This document shows, in pieces, positions 7,508 to 14,756 of a DNA stretch of 15,287 bases (position 1 is its first letter; every line of letters starts with the position of its first letter). Both the position numbers and the translations under genes were made by a program. The DNA lies in contig JAAZNH010000124.1 of NCBI GenBank assembly GCA_012798365.1, forward strand, positions 1 through 15,287. Direction: 5' to 3'. The stretch is from Methanomicrobiales archaeon (GTDB lineage Archaea; Halobacteriota; Methanomicrobia; Methanomicrobiales; Methanospirillaceae). A model generated the notes under the pieces. It had not been told where the DNA came from, ran no database searches, and saw only the letters and a program-made list of their open reading frames with translations.

Positions 7508-7516
7508 GATAAATAG
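7508..7516 (-). promoter_or_regulatory. TATA box of the receiver/kinase gene
   Basis: CTATTTATC on the minus strand lies 48 bases upstream of the ATG at 7459, leaving room for a leader of about 24 bases that contains a G-rich Shine-Dalgarno-like sequence (GGTGGGGG). This gene thus differs from the leaderless neighbours. Confidence 0.5.
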
Positions 7517-7614
7517 TCATGCCATGACTTCACCGGGAACACACGGGGAGCGGCAGCTCAAAGGGCCTGGAACAGAGCGGAGTATTCAGAGCGTGCCCCG
7601 GTAACCCGGAAGCA

Positions 7615-9168
7615 TCAGCCCACGAGTTTTTTCTTGCGGAGCAGGCGGTTGTACGTGATGGCGAACCGGTGTGCTTCATTACGGATCTCCTGGACGTACC
7701 GCAGCGCCATGCCCTTCTCATCAAGCCTGCGGGGGAGCACCTCCCCGGGCACAAACACTTCCTCCTCGCGTTTGGCAATACTGATGACCGGGATCCGGCA
7801 GTCCAGGGTTTCAAGAGCCCCGAGGGCTGCGGCGAGCTGGCCTTTTCCGCCATCGATGATGACAAGGTCCGGAAGCGCGGCGGATTCGGCAATCAGCCGC
7901 TGGTAGCGCCGTTTCACGATCTCGGCGATCGAGGCAAAGTCATCGATCCCTTCCACGGTTTTGATCTTAAAGCGCCGGTAATTCTTCTTATCCGCAATCC
8001 CGTTCGTGAACCGGACCATGGATCCGACCATCGCGGTACCGGAGAGGTGCGAGATGTCAAAGCACTCGATAACCAGCGGGGGGTCAGGAAGGTCGAGCGC
8101 TGCCTGGAGATCATTGACCTTCAGCTCATGTTTCAGGAAGGTGTGGTCAAGGTTCTTCCCGACAAGGTCGAGGAGTTTTTTCTTCTCGCCGATCTTGGGA
8201 ACGGTAACCTGGACGGATCTGCCTTTCTTCTCGGAAAGGTACCCGGCAAGGGCCTCATCCACATCATGCGGGACGATCAATTCGGAGGGGGGTGTCCGGT
8301 CCGCGTAGTACAGGACCAGGAACTCGTCAAAAAAACCTTCGCGGTTCTCAAACGAGTACTCCTGCTTGTTGATGAGAAGCCCTTTCTCGACCGAGAAGAC
8401 GAGCAGGTAGACATGGTCACCGGAGATGGTGTACCCGATCACGTCCTGGTCGGTCTCCCGCGGCCGTTCCACGTGCTGCCGCTCAGAGAGCCGCTCAATG
8501 GCAGCGATCTGGTTACGGAGGGTGAGGGCCTTTTCAAATTCCAGCCGGGCGGAGAGATCGGCCATCTCGGTTTTGAGTGCTGCGACAAGTTCGCTGCCTT
8601 TGCCCCGGAGAAGTGCTGCTGCCTTGTCAACGGACTGCTGGTAGTCTTCTTTGGTGATTGCACCAACGCAGGGGGCACTGCACGTCTGCATGTGATAGCG
8701 GAGGCAGGCGCGTTTCGGCAGTTTTTTGCAGGAGCGGAGAAGGAAGATGCGCTTGATGACCCGGATCACATCGTCGCGCCCGGCTGCTGACACGAACGGG
8801 CCAAAGTAGGTTGCATCATCTTTTGCGGTTCTCCGGGCGATCCCGATCCGGGGAAACGGTTCTTTGGTCAGTTCGATATACGCAAAGCGCTTTGCATCCT
8901 TGAGATCGATATTGTATTTCGGCTGGTGTTTTTTAATGAGGTTATTCTCAAGAAGCAGGGCCTCGGTCTCGGTGTTGGTGACGACTACGTCAAGGGAGGC
9001 GATCGCTGCAACAAGGTTCCGGGTCTTCGTGTCATGGTCCTTTTTCTGGAAATAACTGGTGACGCGTTTCTTGAGATCTTTTGCCTTGCCGACATAGATG
9101 ATGGTCCCTGTCTCATCATGGTACAGGTAGCAGCCCGGGCTGTGGGGGAGGGACGCAAGATCGATCAT
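7615..9168 (-). CDS. uvrC: Excinuclease ABC subunit C
   Basis: UvrC makes both incisions around a lesion in nucleotide excision repair after UvrA and UvrB have located it. The product has 517 residues. The N-terminal GIY-YIG nuclease shows GCYLY at about 12-16, YVGKAKDLKKR at 25-35 and the catalytic glutamate in ALLLENNLI (E74). A four-cysteine cluster (SCKKLPKRACLRYHMQTCSAPC, about 146-166) follows, then the UvrB-binding helix pair around 205-227 and the RNase H-like nuclease with ECFDISHLSGT (about 368-377), DLVIIDGGKGQ (about 433-443) and EAHRF (about 498). The protein ends at about 510 with RLLRKKKLVG, right after the RNase H-like domain. The C-terminal helix-hairpin-helix pair of bacterial UvrC, usually about 600 residues long, is absent. 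uvrA lies about 600 bases away, in the same direction, separated by a TPR gene. Confidence 0.97.
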   Translation of the reverse strand: MIDLASLPHSPGCYLYHDETGTIIYVGKAKDLKKRVTSYFQKKDHDTKTRNLVAAIASLDVVVTNTETEALLLENNLIKKHQPKYNIDLKDAKRFAYIELTKEPFPRIGIARRTAKDDATYFGPFVSAAGRDDVIRVIKRIFLLRSCKKLPKRACLRYHMQTCSAPCVGAITKEDYQQSVDKAAALLRGKGSELVAALKTEMADLSARLEFEKALTLRNQIAAIERLSERQHVERPRETDQDVIGYTISGDHVYLLVFSVEKGLLINKQEYSFENREGFFDEFLVLYYADRTPPSELIVPHDVDEALAGYLSEKKGRSVQVTVPKIGEKKKLLDLVGKNLDHTFLKHELKVNDLQAALDLPDPPLVIECFDISHLSGTAMVGSMVRFTNGIADKKNYRRFKIKTVEGIDDFASIAEIVKRRYQRLIAESAALPDLVIIDGGKGQLAAALGALETLDCRIPVISIAKREEEVFVPGEVLPRRLDEKGMALRYVQEIRNEAHRFAITYNRLLRKKKLVG

Positions 9169-9194
9169 GTGCTGTACCAGATTCTGTACCGGAA

Positions 9195-9203
9195 GAGTAT
9201 AAG
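9195..9203 (-). promoter_or_regulatory. TATA box of uvrC
   Basis: CTTATACTC on the minus strand, 26 bases upstream of the ATG at 9168, gives a leaderless or very short-leader transcript. Confidence 0.45.
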
Positions 9204-9365
9204 CGATGGGGATACTGCAGGTTTCGTGGTACCCGGTCGTGCGGGGTTATACAGGGAGAACATACCAGCACTAGTGTCCCGGTCCGGGTTATTGGGGACC
9301 AGCATTCGCCAGCACTCAACGAAATATCCGGCTCTCTCCGTCGTTAAAAAATCATATTAAAATAC

Positions 9366-9384
9366 ACGGATAAAATTTATCTGT
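9366..9384 (+). repeat. Inverted repeat next to the TPR-gene TATA box, possible operator
   Basis: ACGGATAAA, one central A, then TTTATCTGT: nine bases mirrored with a single mismatch. It directly abuts the TATA box at 9383-9391, a position where archaeal repressors and activators bind. The surrounding 240 bases, between uvrC and this gene, hold no other feature. It could also be a chance effect of AT-rich sequence. Confidence 0.35.
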
Positions 9385-9391
9385 ATATAAG
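9383..9391 (+). promoter_or_regulatory. TATA box of the TPR gene
   Basis: GTATATAAG is a near-consensus archaeal TATA box. Transcription would start near 9415, giving a leader of roughly 30 bases with a Shine-Dalgarno-like GGAGATG at 9434-9440 before the ATG at 9446. Confidence 0.6.
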
Positions 9392-9402
9392 ACAACAGGA
9401 TC

Positions 9403-9425
9403 ACCTGCTGCATGATACAGCGGGT
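9403..9425 (+). other. Hairpin at the transcription start region of the TPR gene
   Basis: ACCTGCTG and CAGCGGGT pair over eight bases (one G-T) around a seven-base loop. A second small palindrome, CTCCACTTGGAG at 9426-9437, follows at once and covers the start of the ribosome binding site. Together they could mask initiation in the RNA, or act as DNA-level binding sites. Confidence 0.25.
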
Positions 9426-9445
9426 CTCCACTTGGAGATGGTCTC

Positions 9446-9745
9446 ATGGAATGGCTCTATTCAAAGGGGATTCCGATAGAGGCGCAATACCTGTACCGGA
9501 AAGCGCTGGAGATGGAAGACCAGGGCAAGGATGCAACGGCCCTGAAATATTTCCGCCAGGCGCTCATCATTGCACCGCAGTATTCCAAAGCCCTGTACGA
9601 GATGGGCAACTGTTTTGCACACCTGGGAATGTTTGAAGAAGCCCTTGTCATGTATGACAAGGCGATCCACCTTGACCCGGGTGCGGCGGAGATCCATAAA
9701 AAACGGGAGGATATCCGTTCAGAACAGAAAAAGATGGGCCGGTAA
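9446..9745 (+). CDS. Small TPR protein
   Basis: The product has 99 residues. It holds two tetratricopeptide repeats: one covering about 10-43 (AQYLYRKALEMEDQGKDATA, then LKYFRQALIIAP) and one covering about 47-77 (ALYEMGNCFAHLGMFEEALV, then MYDKAIHLDP), ended by a charged capping helix. TPRs mediate protein-protein contacts, so this is probably an adaptor; no catalytic residues are present. The start has a Shine-Dalgarno-like sequence (GGAGATG at 9434-9440), and a strong TATA box lies upstream. It is convergent with uvrA, with only eight bases between the two stop codons. A role in repair is suggested only by its position between uvrC and uvrA. Confidence 0.88.
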   Translation: MEWLYSKGIPIEAQYLYRKALEMEDQGKDATALKYFRQALIIAPQYSKALYEMGNCFAHLGMFEEALVMYDKAIHLDPGAAEIHKKREDIRSEQKKMGR

Positions 9746-9753
9746 TCCGGGTG

Positions 9754-12561
9754 TTACGCTTTTTCCAGGATCTCTTTTAAGAAGACACCGGTGTGGCTGC
9801 CTTTTGCCACGGCAACCTGTTCGGGGGTCCCGGTTGCAACGATCTTTCCCCCGGCATTGCCGCCGTCCGGCCCGATATCGATGATATGATCCGCGGACTT
9901 GATGACATCAAGGTTGTGCTCGATCACGACAACAGTGTTACCCTTTTCGACAAGGTCATCAAGGACCTTGATCAGTTTCTTCGTGTCATCGAAGTGGAGC
10001 CCCGTGGTTGGTTCGTCAAGGAGATACAGGGTTTTTCCGGTTGCCCGTTTTGCAAGCTCACGGGTCAGCTTGATCCGCTGGGCTTCCCCGCCGGAGAGGG
10101 TTGTGGAGCTCTGGCCGAGCTTGATGTAATCGAGGCCGACACGGGAGAGGGTCTCAAGTTTTGTCCGGATGGACGGGATGTTCTCGAAATGCTTCATGGC
10201 TTCCTCGACACTCATATCCAGGACATCGGCAATGGACTTGCCCTTGTACAATACTTCGAGGGTCTCGCGGTTGTACCGCTTGCCTTTGCACTCTTCGCAC
10301 TCGATGTACACATCCGGGAGGAAGTTCATCTCGATCTTGATGAGCCCGTCACCTTCGCAGGCCTCGCACCGGCCGCCTTTGATATTGAACGAGAAACGGC
10401 CGGGCGCAAAACCACGCATCTTTGCCTCTTTTGTCTCCGCAAAGACCGAACGGATTTCATCAAAGACTTTCGTGTACGTCGCGGGGTTGGACCGGGGCGT
10501 CTTCCCAATCGGGGACTGGTCGATCACGATAACCTTGTCGATCTTCGAATCAAAGATGAGTTTGTCATGCTTCCCCGGCTGCTCCCGGGACTCGTGGAGC
10601 TCCTGCATCATGGCTTTGTACAGGGTCTCGTACACGAGCGTGGATTTGCCGCTGCCGGAAACGCCGGTAATAACGGTGAGGAGGCCGACCGGGAACTTCG
10701 CATCGATGTTTTTTAAGTTGTTCTCCCGGCACCCTTTCACGGTGATGTACTTGTCGGATTTCCTGCGCTTCTTTGGCACATCGATCATCTTTGCGCCGGA
10801 GAGGTACTGGCCGGTTAAGGATTTTTTGTTCTTCTCGATCTGCTTCGGGGCCCCTTCAGCGATCACGTGGCCGCCGTGCATCCCGGCGCCGGGGCCCATG
10901 TCAATGACATGCTCGGCCGACCGGATCATGTCCTCGTCATGCTCGACAACGAGCACCGTGTTCCCCAGATCGCGGAGCGTCCGGAGGGTCTCGATCAGTT
11001 TGCGGTTGTCGCGCTGGTGAAGGCCGATGGAGGGTTCGTCAAGGACATACAGGACGCCCATCAGGTTCGAGCCGATCTGGGTGGCGAGCCGGATCCGCTG
11101 GGCTTCCCCACCCGAGAGGGTCCCGGCATTGCGGGAGAGGGTGAGGTACCCGAGGCCGACTTTTTCCAAAAAGTCAATCCGGCTTTTGATCTCCTTGGTA
11201 ATCAGGTTCGCGATCTCTGCTTCCTTCGGGGTCAGCTTAATGTTTTTAAAGAACGCGATACCTTCCGAGATCGACATGTCGGTTACATCGATGATCGATT
11301 TCCCGTTGATCCGGACCGCGAGCACCTTGTCCTTGAGCCGCTTCCCGTTGCAGGACGGGCAGGGGGAGACCCGCATGTAGCCTTCGAGCTCGCGTTTGCG
11401 CCAGTCCGACTGGGTCTGGGCATAGAGCCGGGCAGTCTGCGGAAGGAGTCCTTCCCATTCCCCGGTGTGCGACCACTCGGCATCGCCGTTCTTCATGCTC
11501 ATCGAGAACTTCATCCGCTTCGATGACCCGAACATCAGGGCCTCGTACTGTTCTTTCGTGAGGTCCTTGATTGGGGTGAGGACCGAGAAGCCGTAGTTCT
11601 TCGCAACGGTGGCGAGGTACTGACCCCGGAACCCGTCCATCGGGTTGCGGTATGGGGCGATGGCCCCGTCTGCAATGCACCGCTCCTTGTCCGGAATGAT
11701 GAGGTCCGGGTCGAACTCCATCTTGACGCCGAGCCCGTGGCATTCCTCGCAGGCACCGAACGGGCTGTTGAACGAGAACATCCGGGGCTGGAGTTCCTCG
11801 AACGCCATCCCGCAGACCGGGCAGGCCATAAGCGAGGAGTAGGTCGACTCCTTCCCGTCCTCGCCTGCAACGAGCACGAGACCATCGGATTTTTTCAGGC
11901 AGTTCTCCACTGCTTCGGTGAGCCGGGAGCGTTCCGAGGTTTCGAGCCGGTCGATAACGATCTCGATGTCCTGCATCTTGTACCGGTCGAGCTTGATCTC
12001 CTCATCGGTCCGGATGATCTTCCCGTTCACCCGGACCCGGGTGAACCCTTCCTTGTTGAGGTCTTTTAAGAGCTGCTGGTACGTCCCCTTCTTCTGCCGG
12101 ACGATGGGCGCGAGGACCGTGACCTGGCCCGGGTACTCAGCCGCGATCTGGTCAGCGATCTTATCGGGGGTCTGGGCGGCAATGGGGATGTTGTGCTCAG
12201 GGCAGAACGGGGTCCCGATCCGGGCATAGAGGAGACGGAGGTAATCGTAAATCTCGGTGACCGTCCCGACCGTGGATCGGGGATTTTTTGACGTTGTCTT
12301 CTGCTCGATGGAGATGGCAGGCGAGAGACCTTCGATGCTGTCCACATCCGGTTTCTGCATGATGCCCAGGAACTGCCGGGCGTACGAGGAGAGCGACTCA
12401 ACGTACCGCCGCTGTCCTTCAGCATAGAGCGTATCGAACGCTAATGTCGATTTACCGGAACCGGAGACCCCGGTGATCACGACTAACTTATCCCGGGGGA
12501 TCGTGACATTGAAATTTTTAAGGTTGTGCTGGCGGGCACCTTTGATGATGATATCTTTCAT
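9754..12561 (-). CDS. uvrA: Excinuclease ABC subunit A
   Basis: UvrA is the lesion-sensing ATPase of nucleotide excision repair. It binds DNA as a dimer, loads UvrB and then leaves. The 935-residue product is full length for the family. The first ATPase half has Walker A GVSGSGKST at 31-39, a Zn module with CPVCGM and CEECHG (around 245-280), a second Cys pair in CPSCNGKRLK, and the signature LSGGEAQRIRLATQIG followed by LDEPSIGLHQRD. The second half repeats the pattern: GVSGSGKSTLVYETL, the zinc module CEACEGDG ... CEECKGKRYN, LSGGEAQRIKLTRELA and LDEPTTGLHFDD. No frameshift or missing motif is seen. Its TATA box fixes the start. Archaeal uvrABC genes are generally regarded as acquired from bacteria, but codon use here matches the neighbours. 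Confidence 0.98.
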   Translation of the reverse strand: MKDIIIKGARQHNLKNFNVTIPRDKLVVITGVSGSGKSTLAFDTLYAEGQRRYVESLSSYARQFLGIMQKPDVDSIEGLSPAISIEQKTTSKNPRSTVGTVTEIYDYLRLLYARIGTPFCPEHNIPIAAQTPDKIADQIAAEYPGQVTVLAPIVRQKKGTYQQLLKDLNKEGFTRVRVNGKIIRTDEEIKLDRYKMQDIEIVIDRLETSERSRLTEAVENCLKKSDGLVLVAGEDGKESTYSSLMACPVCGMAFEELQPRMFSFNSPFGACEECHGLGVKMEFDPDLIIPDKERCIADGAIAPYRNPMDGFRGQYLATVAKNYGFSVLTPIKDLTKEQYEALMFGSSKRMKFSMSMKNGDAEWSHTGEWEGLLPQTARLYAQTQSDWRKRELEGYMRVSPCPSCNGKRLKDKVLAVRINGKSIIDVTDMSISEGIAFFKNIKLTPKEAEIANLITKEIKSRIDFLEKVGLGYLTLSRNAGTLSGGEAQRIRLATQIGSNLMGVLYVLDEPSIGLHQRDNRKLIETLRTLRDLGNTVLVVEHDEDMIRSAEHVIDMGPGAGMHGGHVIAEGAPKQIEKNKKSLTGQYLSGAKMIDVPKKRRKSDKYITVKGCRENNLKNIDAKFPVGLLTVITGVSGSGKSTLVYETLYKAMMQELHESREQPGKHDKLIFDSKIDKVIVIDQSPIGKTPRSNPATYTKVFDEIRSVFAETKEAKMRGFAPGRFSFNIKGGRCEACEGDGLIKIEMNFLPDVYIECEECKGKRYNRETLEVLYKGKSIADVLDMSVEEAMKHFENIPSIRTKLETLSRVGLDYIKLGQSSTTLSGGEAQRIKLTRELAKRATGKTLYLLDEPTTGLHFDDTKKLIKVLDDLVEKGNTVVVIEHNLDVIKSADHIIDIGPDGGNAGGKIVATGTPEQVAVAKGSHTGVFLKEILEKA

Positions 12562-12587
12562 TCTTAGCTGGTACAGATTGCTTTGGG

Positions 12588-12596
12588 GTATTAAAG
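12588..12596 (-). promoter_or_regulatory. TATA box of uvrA
   Basis: CTTTAATAC on the minus strand, 26 bases upstream of the ATG at 12561, indicates a leaderless transcript. It lies only 37 bases beyond the stop codon of the upstream nuclease gene, at the GC-rich edge of the AT-rich island. Confidence 0.5.
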
Positions 12597-12633
12597 ATGT
12601 GAAGGATGGGGCATGAAAGTGAAAGGGGGGGAG

Positions 12634-13215
12634 TTATGTTAAGAGAATTTTACCAGTTGCTTCTTTCTCACTTTCAAGTCGTGAATAACAATGTCTCAGA
12701 AAATTTCCAATATCCTGTTCGGTTGATGCGGAGGAATATTTAATGCCTGAAATTTTGCCCAATTTTTTTCTGTACTCTTTCCGACGTAAATTTTGACCAG
12801 ACCCAAAACCCGAAGTAGCGATATAGGCACACCAAACAATGGGGTTGGTATATCCTTTTGGATCGGAAAATTTTGCTTTAATATGATTAAAAGTATTTTC
12901 AATTTGTTCAATGGCATCATCAAGTGAACTTCCCTTTGATTCAGCTAAACAGATAATTTTTGGTTCTTTTCTAACATCGCACGCTGAAGATTCAAGATAA
13001 TAATAGATTAACAAATCACAGATCTTCTGTCCTTCACCTAACATAGAAAAATGTTTTCGGAATAGGGATGTTTTATTAGATTGTTCATCAATTTCAAAAA
13101 AGATCACATGCTCGTTTTCTTTTGTATTTATTGTAATATGAGCTCCATCCCGAGGCTCATAACGCACATTTTGCGAATGGCAGGCACAAGTTGTAACTAG
13201 AAGATTAAATGGCAT
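12634..13215 (-). CDS. PD-(D/E)XK nuclease-like protein, partner of the upstream ATPase
   Basis: The 193-residue protein is very AT-rich in coding and has no membrane segment. A PD-(D/E)XK-type core is visible: GEGQKICDLLIYYY (D67), then KIICLAESKG (E92-S-K94), then DDAIEQIENTF, with Q104 in the position of the glutamine often found in the helix after the catalytic strand. The next strand (NPIVWCAYIA) and a basic RRKEYRKKLGK helix fit the fold, so endonuclease activity is plausible but inferred. The N-terminal 60 residues, with a CAC motif at 10-12, are unassigned. The frame is open to 13296, but the start at MPFNLLV is chosen because GAGG (13222-13225) sits six bases upstream and the overlap with the ATPase then disappears. 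It lies one base after the ATPase stop codon, so the two are translationally coupled. Not HNH, TOPRIM or DUF4435 by eye. Confidence 0.7.
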   Translation of the reverse strand: MPFNLLVTTCACHSQNVRYEPRDGAHITINTKENEHVIFFEIDEQSNKTSLFRKHFSMLGEGQKICDLLIYYYLESSACDVRKEPKIICLAESKGSSLDDAIEQIENTFNHIKAKFSDPKGYTNPIVWCAYIATSGFGSGQNLRRKEYRKKLGKISGIKYSSASTEQDIGNFLRHCYSRLESEKEATGKILLT

Positions 13216-13216
13216 A

Positions 13217-14710
13217 TCAATCCTCAAGTTCAAAATAAATATCGGTAATTTCCTCGGAAACTTTACTAAAAGTTTTCCAATTAATATCTCCTTCATTCTC
13301 TAGAATATCATGAGCCTCCCCATTCTCAAACAAATAAACAGAGACTTTTTCTTTTGATATAAAAGCCTCTTTTTTCTTTAAATAAAACAAGTCAACAAGT
13401 TTATCTTTTGATTTTTTACTTGATTCAGCTTTGATTAAATTTATGAGATGATCAACGATATACGGGCTGTGAGTTGTGATAATAACATTAATTCCTGAAT
13501 TTACCAGCATCGAAATTAGTTCAATTAATTGAGCCTGTGCTTTCGGATGCAAATTCATTTCAGGTTCATCTAGAACTATTAATTCATTAGGATCTAGATA
13601 GTAGCGCAAAAATAAAACAAGAGGACTTAGTCCTTTTACCGCTGACGAACTAATCGTCATATTTAGATCAACATTTGAATTTTCAGAATATTTGAAAATT
13701 AATCTACGAACGTTTTCATTATCACTTAAACGGATCTCACCCTTCAAAATTTCAGTTTCTAAGATATCTGCATAATCCTGATATTTTTTAATTATTTCAT
13801 CTGTATTTGCTTTGTCAACTCTAACATCAACAAAGTCCTTGCTTAATATTTTTGTAATTACTGTTAAAAGCTCGACAACAGGTTGTGATACCTGAATTTT
13901 CACGGCACTTTTTTCTGCTGGAGTGGAAGAACTAGAATTCTTTTCAGCAGTTGTCTTATGTGATTCCTTTTTTTTACTCTCTTGTTCTGAATAATAGAAT
14001 AATGTTAATCCAGTCCTTTCTGCACCTAGAAAATAAACTTCATTAAAGATTGATTTATGGAGCATCGAAAATATTGTTGAACTAACATCTATCTTTATTT
14101 CGTCCTTTGTGAGATCGGTTTTGTTTTTCTTAAAAGTGATTATAAGATTCTCTTTGTTGACGTTGCAATTAACAGATTCTGATTTCGGTTTTTTTTCACA
14201 TTCTTGACAATTATCAAAATATGAACACTTTTTACAAAGATCGCCATTTATATCGTCTAAAAATCGTTGGGATAGATTGTGGAATTGTGTCTCTTTAAAA
14301 TTTTTAAAGTCAAGATTTAGACCAATATTATCAAATTTTAGAGTGTCCGATCCTAAAAAAGTTTTAAAATATTTCGGGGAAATTTCTGAGCAAATTAATC
14401 TAAAATATTTTTTACTGTTCTTTTCAAGAAATAATTTAAAATTTAATTTTGCATGTCCTTTTTCAAAAAGTTGATCTACAACATTATCAATGCTGAAAAA
14501 ATTTTCTTGCAAATTGCCACGGATATATTCATTCATAAAGCCATTAAATGCATATTTACTAAAAATAAAAGAAATGAGATAAGCAGTGTAGGTTTTCCCA
14601 GTATTATTCTCGCCCACAAATATTGTTAATGGCTTTAATTTAATATCTGCATTTTTCAAAGCTCCAAGATTATTAATTTTTATTGGAATAGGCACATTAT
14701 TTTCTAACAT
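13217..14710 (-). CDS. AAA15/ABC-type ATPase with an inserted Cys4 cluster, candidate defence protein
   Basis: The 497-residue ATPase of the SMC/Rad50-like overcoming-lysogenization (OLD) group is AT-rich and Lys/Asn-rich, unlike its neighbours. Walker A GENNTGKT lies at 33-40, a GAERTG strand at 229-234, a degenerate signature SSSAVKGLSPL at 354-364, Walker B LIVLDEPEMNLHP at 377-389 and the switch histidine in TTHSPY (H414). Residues 156-182 carry CKKCSYFDNCQEC (C159, C162, C168, C171, plus C182), a likely zinc-binding insertion. A Ser/Lys-rich low-complexity linker spans about 246-270. No C-terminal TOPRIM nuclease domain follows H414, only about 80 further residues, so it is not a classical OLD or GajA protein. 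The start has GAGG five bases upstream. It probably powers or gates the nuclease encoded next. Family-level names (Septu-like PtuA, AriA-like) could not be tested. Confidence 0.85.
   Translation of the reverse strand: MLENNVPIPIKINNLGALKNADIKLKPLTIFVGENNTGKTYTAYLISFIFSKYAFNGFMNEYIRGNLQENFFSIDNVVDQLFEKGHAKLNFKLFLEKNSKKYFRLICSEISPKYFKTFLGSDTLKFDNIGLNLDFKNFKETQFHNLSQRFLDDINGDLCKKCSYFDNCQECEKKPKSESVNCNVNKENLIITFKKNKTDLTKDEIKIDVSSTIFSMLHKSIFNEVYFLGAERTGLTLFYYSEQESKKKESHKTTAEKNSSSSTPAEKSAVKIQVSQPVVELLTVITKILSKDFVDVRVDKANTDEIIKKYQDYADILETEILKGEIRLSDNENVRRLIFKYSENSNVDLNMTISSSAVKGLSPLVLFLRYYLDPNELIVLDEPEMNLHPKAQAQLIELISMLVNSGINVIITTHSPYIVDHLINLIKAESSKKSKDKLVDLFYLKKKEAFISKEKVSVYLFENGEAHDILENEGDINWKTFSKVSEEITDIYFELED
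13222..13225 (-). promoter_or_regulatory. Ribosome binding site that decides the nuclease start
   Basis: GAGG lies inside the last codons of the ATPase, six bases before the ATG at 13215. It favours this start over the longer frame beginning at 13296 and implies coupled translation. Confidence 0.6.
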
Positions 14711-14715
14711 ATTAA

Positions 14716-14719
14716 CCTC
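14716..14719 (-). promoter_or_regulatory. Ribosome binding site of the ATPase gene
   Basis: GAGG five bases before the ATG at 14710. Both genes of the island carry Shine-Dalgarno sequences, in contrast to the largely leaderless host genes. Confidence 0.55.
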
Positions 14720-14756
14720 ATTACATCATTTCAGATTTAAGAATGAACGCTTTTAT

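Noticed and set aside
7669..8790. Long plus-strand open frame of 373 codons opposite uvrC
   Set aside because: Antisense shadow of a strongly supported uvrC gene; GC-rich codons leave the opposite strand open, and the translation has no recognisable motif.
9793..10716. Plus-strand open frame of 307 codons opposite uvrA
   Set aside because: Mirror of the ABC motifs of uvrA with no independent start signals.
13216..13296. Longer start of the nuclease gene overlapping the ATPase by 80 bases
   Set aside because: No ribosome binding site there, while GAGG stands six bases before the ATG at 13215.
12634..14710. Assignment of the operon to PARIS, Gabija, Septu or a retron
   Set aside because: No DUF4435/TOPRIM, UvrD-like helicase, HNH motif or reverse transcriptase can be seen in either protein or next to them; a named system cannot be claimed without profile searches.
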